DNA from: Acanthamoeba lenticulata
Taxonomy: Eukaryota; Discosea; Longamoebia; Acanthamoebidae
Assembly: GCA_002179805.1 (NCBI GenBank)
Contig: NAVB01003632.1
Span: 1-20,245 of the forward strand
Length of the DNA: 20,245 nucleotides
Direction of reading: 5' to 3'
The notes beneath the pieces were generated by a model. The model was not told the origin of the DNA and made no database searches. It saw nothing but the letters and a program-made list of their open reading frames with translations. Shown here one piece after another: positions 16,958-20,245 of this stretch. Within the stretch, counting starts at the first letter, position 1. Each line of letters starts with the position of its first letter. The translations under genes and the position numbers were made by a program.

Positions 16958-19154
16958 ATGAAGGTGAAGACGGTCCTCATCTCTTGGCATGGTCGCGAGC
17001 CCGTGTTTAGTGTAGATACCCACAGTTCCGGCCGTATTGCCACAGGAGGTGCTGACAAGTGCATAAACGTACGTATTTTTCGCCATGCGCTTACCGCTTG
17101 CTGGACCCAGTCCTTACAATCTGCTGGCAGATTTGGAAAATCGTTTGCTCTGCTCCTGAAGTGTCCGTAGAGTTCCTGGCCAACTTGACCCGACACCAAA
17201 AAGCAGTAAATGCCGTCCGCTTCTCACCCAACGGTTCGCTTCCTTCCCCTCTAGGCCGCATGACTCATCATTAACTCCAGTACGTGTCCCTTAGGAGAAT
17301 ACTTGGCTACAGCGAGTGATGGTGCGGCTCTTGCCAGCTTGCCATTGCACAATTCTGGTCTAACCCCTTTTCTTCTAGACAGCACAGTGATCATATGGCA
17401 GTTTGGTGGGGAGGGCGCAGTCGCTCCTGCCTTTGGCGCGGAGGACTCTGAGATCGTCAACAAAGAGACTTGGCATGTTGTCCGTGTGCTTAGGTGCGTT
17501 GCATCTCTCTCCTCTCAATGCCGCTGCGTTCTCTCCTGCTGCGTCTTATGCTGGCTTGCGTACTGCAGGGGCATCTCCGACATCTATGACCTCTGCTGGT
17601 CGCCGTGTTCGTCCTTCTTGGCGACGGGCAGCACGGACAATACGACCATGATCTGGGTAGGCCTTATCCCATGTGAACAGTACCTGTGAACGTTTGCTCA
17701 CTGTACGCATTACCACAGGAGGTTAGTACGGGCCGGCTGTTGCAGAAGATGGCCGATCATGCCCACTATGTCCAAGTACGCCGAGCAAAAGATAGTTGCT
17801 GCCAAATAACAAGTTTGTTGATAAACAACCTGCCTGGATGCAGGGGGTGTCCTGGGACCCGCGAGGCAGGTATCTTGCAACACAGAGCTCTGATCGCACT
17901 GCTCGCGTCTACAAGTCAGCGCGATCGCAGCCGAAGAAAGAAGCCTCTGCTGTTGCTGTTGCTGCTGCTGCTGCTGCTGCTGCGACAGAAGACGTTGCTG
18001 CCCCAGCCACACCGGCCCCCAATGTCTACTCCAAGCTGGTCACTGCTTACGTGATCTCGTCAATCGAGTCCAAGGCACGCAAGCCTGACCAAAAGGCCAC
18101 AAACTTTTGGTGCGTCGTGGTACTTACGCGGCTTTCAATTCTCTCAACGCAGACCCCCGGGCCAGCGCAGGCACACAAGCAAAAACTGTTCCTGGACGAA
18201 ACGACACCCTCGTAAGTTGCCTCCTTTCCTCACGTAATTCATGTCGTCTCTCTAACTCTGTGGTTCGCTCTCCCTTCTTAACTCTCTGCAGTTTTTTCCG
18301 CCGTCTGGCTTGGAGCCTCGATGGCAGTCTGCTGGTGACGCCCATGGGGCAGTTCTACCCACCATCCTCGTGCGTCGCCGTGTGGCAACCACTCATCCTA
18401 TTTGCGCAGCTCGCTGATTGTTTTTCTCTGACACCTCAGCGCCTTGGCCACGTCCGATGATAAAGAGAACGCGGGGTCCGATCATCTGCCCTCCCACTGT
18501 GTCTACGTCTTTACTCGAGGAGTGTTGAATCGGTATGTTGTCGCCGGCTTTTTCAGACAGTCTGGTGATTCGGCTGTGCAAGCGTTGACTTGAGACGTCC
18601 TTCTCCTCCTCAAAAGGCCCGTTCTCTGTCTTCCTTGTGGACCCAAGCCAGCGGTCGCTGTCCGCTTCAGTCCTCAGGTCTACAAACTACGACCAACAGA
18701 CGCTACGCCTGCACTGAAGCTTGATTACCGCATGTATGGAGACACTTCCTTCCCTCTTGAGAGCCATTCAGTTGGTGAACGTAATGAGTGGCGGGCTGCA
18801 GGGTGTTTGCTGTGGCTACATTCGACGCCGTGTTCGTGTACGACACGCAGCACACATACCCCTTGTGCCACATCACAGGCCTTCACTACGCCGCTCAGAC
18901 CGACCTAGCCTGGTGCGTAAGAGCAGCTCTTCGGTTGAATGCGGCCACCGTAGAGACTTGTTCGGCGCGCTAATGATGAACACCCGCCCACACGGACACG
19001 CACACACAGGTCGACTGACGGGCAGATGCTGGTGGTGACGTCGACCGACGGCTACTGCACATTCATCACCTTTGCCGCGGATGAGCTGGGCGAGCCCTTG
19101 TCAAACGACGAACGACAACAGATCCCGCATTTGACTTCGTCGCGAGCTGTGTAG
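16958..19154 (+). CDS. CHAF1B: CAF-1 p60 subunit (WD40 histone chaperone, CHAF1B/Cac2)
   Basis: Twelve exons: 16958-17068, 17131-17233, 17295-17321, 17379-17493, 17569-17656, 17719-17775, 17844-18211, 18292-18369, 18440-18532, 18617-18733, 18802-18912, 19010-19154; 470 residues, close to yeast Cac2. CAF-1 deposits new H3-H4 on replicating DNA; this subunit is a WD40 propeller. Family segments appear in order: [168 protein letters not shown] and [13 protein letters not shown]. The chain ends soon after the last blade, without the long tail of animal p60. An alanine/valine run (residues about 203-214) sits in a variable loop. A GTGCGT...CAG pair (18110-18152) inside exon 7 is not used in this model because its removal gives an immediate TGA. 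Two E2F sites lie just upstream. Confidence 0.95.
17949..17983 (+). repeat. coding GCT/GTT trinucleotide repeat
   Basis: A run of GCT codons mixed with GTT encodes alternating Ala/Val then poly-Ala in a loop of CHAF1B. It is in frame and probably length-variable between strains. Confidence 0.85.
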
Positions 19155-19213
19155 TTAAGAGCGGGCCACAAGAGAGCGGGTGACAAAACAGGTTCATTTT
19201 CCCATTTTGCAGC

Positions 19214-20113
19214 TCAATATCTGCGCCCCGACTTGCAGAAGGCGGCAATGCTTGGGAGTTTCTTGAAGGAGTCCCGGAAGAAGGTCAGCAAGGGGAAGCT
19301 GGCGAGCGCGATCGGCAGCTCTCGATCGATGGCCTCCAGTAGCGAGAAGAGCATGACATCGACAAAGGTAAACTGGCCAGGCCACCAAGCTTCAGCACTT
19401 GCGCAAGCGAACTCGAGCGAGGTACGACGTCAGCGGGGGTACCTTGTCACCCACGAGATGCATGGTATGGTTCTTGGCCATCACGCTACACACTCCCTCG
19501 AGGGCTTCGGCCAAGTACTCGCGGAAGAACTTCTCCTTGAGCTGCGCTTCCTTGTACTCGGAGCACTCCTGCCCAGCACTATGAGTCGACTGCCTTAGTA
19601 GAACGCGCGGTACAACCGTACCTGCTTCATAAAGTCGGCATTCCACAGCGCTTGCTGTATCTCCTCCAGCTGCTCCATCTACCGAGAGGACATGCTGAGC
19701 AAGGGAAATGCTACACAGCACGAGGGACGTACGTACCCACATATCGCATTGGGCCATCTGTGTGGGGTTGGTGCCGTACATGTTCGCCTTGCGCGCGAGG
19801 TGCCTAACGATAGCGTTGGCGTGTACAACCCTGATATCGCCATCCTCTGGAGCCTTTTCATATCAGAAAGGGCTTCTCTTGCTCGCAGAGCAACGTACCC
19901 AAGAGAGGAACCTGATTGAACTCGTAAGAGTGCTTGGCCGCGGCGAACTCTGCCAACGGCGTGGTGGTTAACGTATGCAGGCTGCGTCTTGCCGGTGAGA
20001 TGTGTACCTCTTCCGTTGAGACTTATTTCTCTGTACTCGAGGCCTGTCATGGCCAAGAGCAGACGCACCTTGTCGCAAGAACCGCGCACCCCGAAGTACG
20101 TCAACTGAAGCAT
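19214..20113 (-). CDS. glutathione S-transferase, sigma/prostaglandin-D-synthase-like
   Basis: Six exons: 20113-20008, 19949-19899, 19846-19737, 19678-19622, 19568-19443, 19372-19214, giving 202 residues, the usual length for sigma-class GSTs. The thioredoxin-fold domain starts MLQLTYFGVRGSCDKVRLLL, with Tyr6 in place for thiol activation. EFNQVPLL carries the cis-proline, and DGDIRVVHANAIVRHLARK corresponds to the glutathione-site segment. The helical domain has MEQLEEIQQALWNADFMK and EKFFREYLAEALEGVCSVMA, then FTFVDVMLFSLLEAIDREL near the end and LPSIAAFCKSGRRY at the C-terminus. The enzyme should conjugate or isomerise substrates with glutathione in the cytosol. One departure: the usual Gln-Ser that binds glutathione is His61-Ala62. 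The stop is 59 bases from that of CHAF1B, convergent. Confidence 0.9.
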
Positions 20114-20173
20114 CGTCTTTCTTGGTTGTTTGTCTCTACACTGCTCTCCACTGAGTAGAGCAGGCGAACCGGC
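20114..20173. promoter_or_regulatory. short upstream region of the GST gene
   Basis: Sixty bases separate the GST start codon from a possible plus-strand start at 20174. If both are real this is a very short divergent promoter. No clear motif is visible. Confidence 0.25.
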
Positions 20174-20245
20174 ATGTCGGCAAAAACATCAACCAATGGC
20201 GGTAGGGCAACTGGTGCGCTTGGGTTTGACTCCCCTCGCACTTTC
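20174..20245 (+). CDS. possible first exon of a gene cut by the window edge
   Basis: An ATG at 20174 opens 24 codons to the window end (MSAKTSTNGGRATGALGFDS...). The composition is Ser/Thr/Gly rich and gives no family hint. Support is only the open frame and the divergent position next to the GST gene; it may be untranslated sequence. Confidence 0.3.
   Translation, partial: MSAKTSTNGGRATGALGFDSPRTF

Noticed and set aside
16654..17199. A 181-codon minus-strand open frame near CHAF1B
   Set aside because: It is antisense to the last BTB/BACK exon and to CHAF1B exons 1 and 2, and reads through the inverted repeat, with no recognisable domain.
1..20245. tRNA or rRNA genes, CRISPR arrays, bacterial operons, transposases, viral genes
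   Set aside because: I looked on both strands and saw no supporting structure or protein motif; the window is a continuous run of intron-bearing nuclear genes.

Overview
This window looks like nuclear DNA of a free-living amoeba, most likely Acanthamoeba or a close relative. The basis is GC-rich coding sequence cut by many short introns (mostly 50-100 bases) with GTACGT/GTGCGT-type donors, very tight gene packing, and large F-box, ankyrin, Kelch and BTB proteins. I reassembled exons by hand from reading frame, splice signals and protein family. All phases close, but no transcript data support the models. I see no tRNA, rRNA, mobile element or CRISPR array.

Left part (1-5041): a possible 3' end of a plus-strand gene (1-57); a small secreted orphan protein (103-742, minus); an F-box protein fused to a Rho-like GTPase domain that ends in a CaaX box (1036-2475, plus); and an F-box/ankyrin protein (2508-5041, minus) whose stop is 32 bases from that of its convergent neighbour.

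Middle (5223-12615): a NUDT23-like Nudix hydrolase (5223-6082, minus), a probable mitochondrial P-loop kinase-like protein with a degenerate Walker A motif (6113-7369, minus), a 1048-residue leucine-rich-repeat protein with two low-complexity inserts (7639-11904, plus) and mitochondrial frataxin (11981-12615, minus).

Right part (12729-20245): a 941-residue ankyrin-Kelch-BTB-BTB/BACK protein resembling LZTR1 with added ankyrin repeats (12729-16819, plus); the CAF-1 p60 histone chaperone subunit CHAF1B/Cac2 (16958-19154, plus); a sigma-like glutathione S-transferase (19214-20113, minus); and a possible first exon of another gene (20174 onward, plus).

Themes: at least three, perhaps four, proteins resemble substrate adaptors of cullin ubiquitin ligases (two F-box, one double BTB, perhaps the LRR protein), and one of them carries its own small GTPase domain. 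Frataxin, the kinase-like protein and possibly others serve mitochondria. CHAF1B is preceded by a perfect 24-base inverted repeat whose arms each contain a canonical E2F site, which suggests S-phase control.
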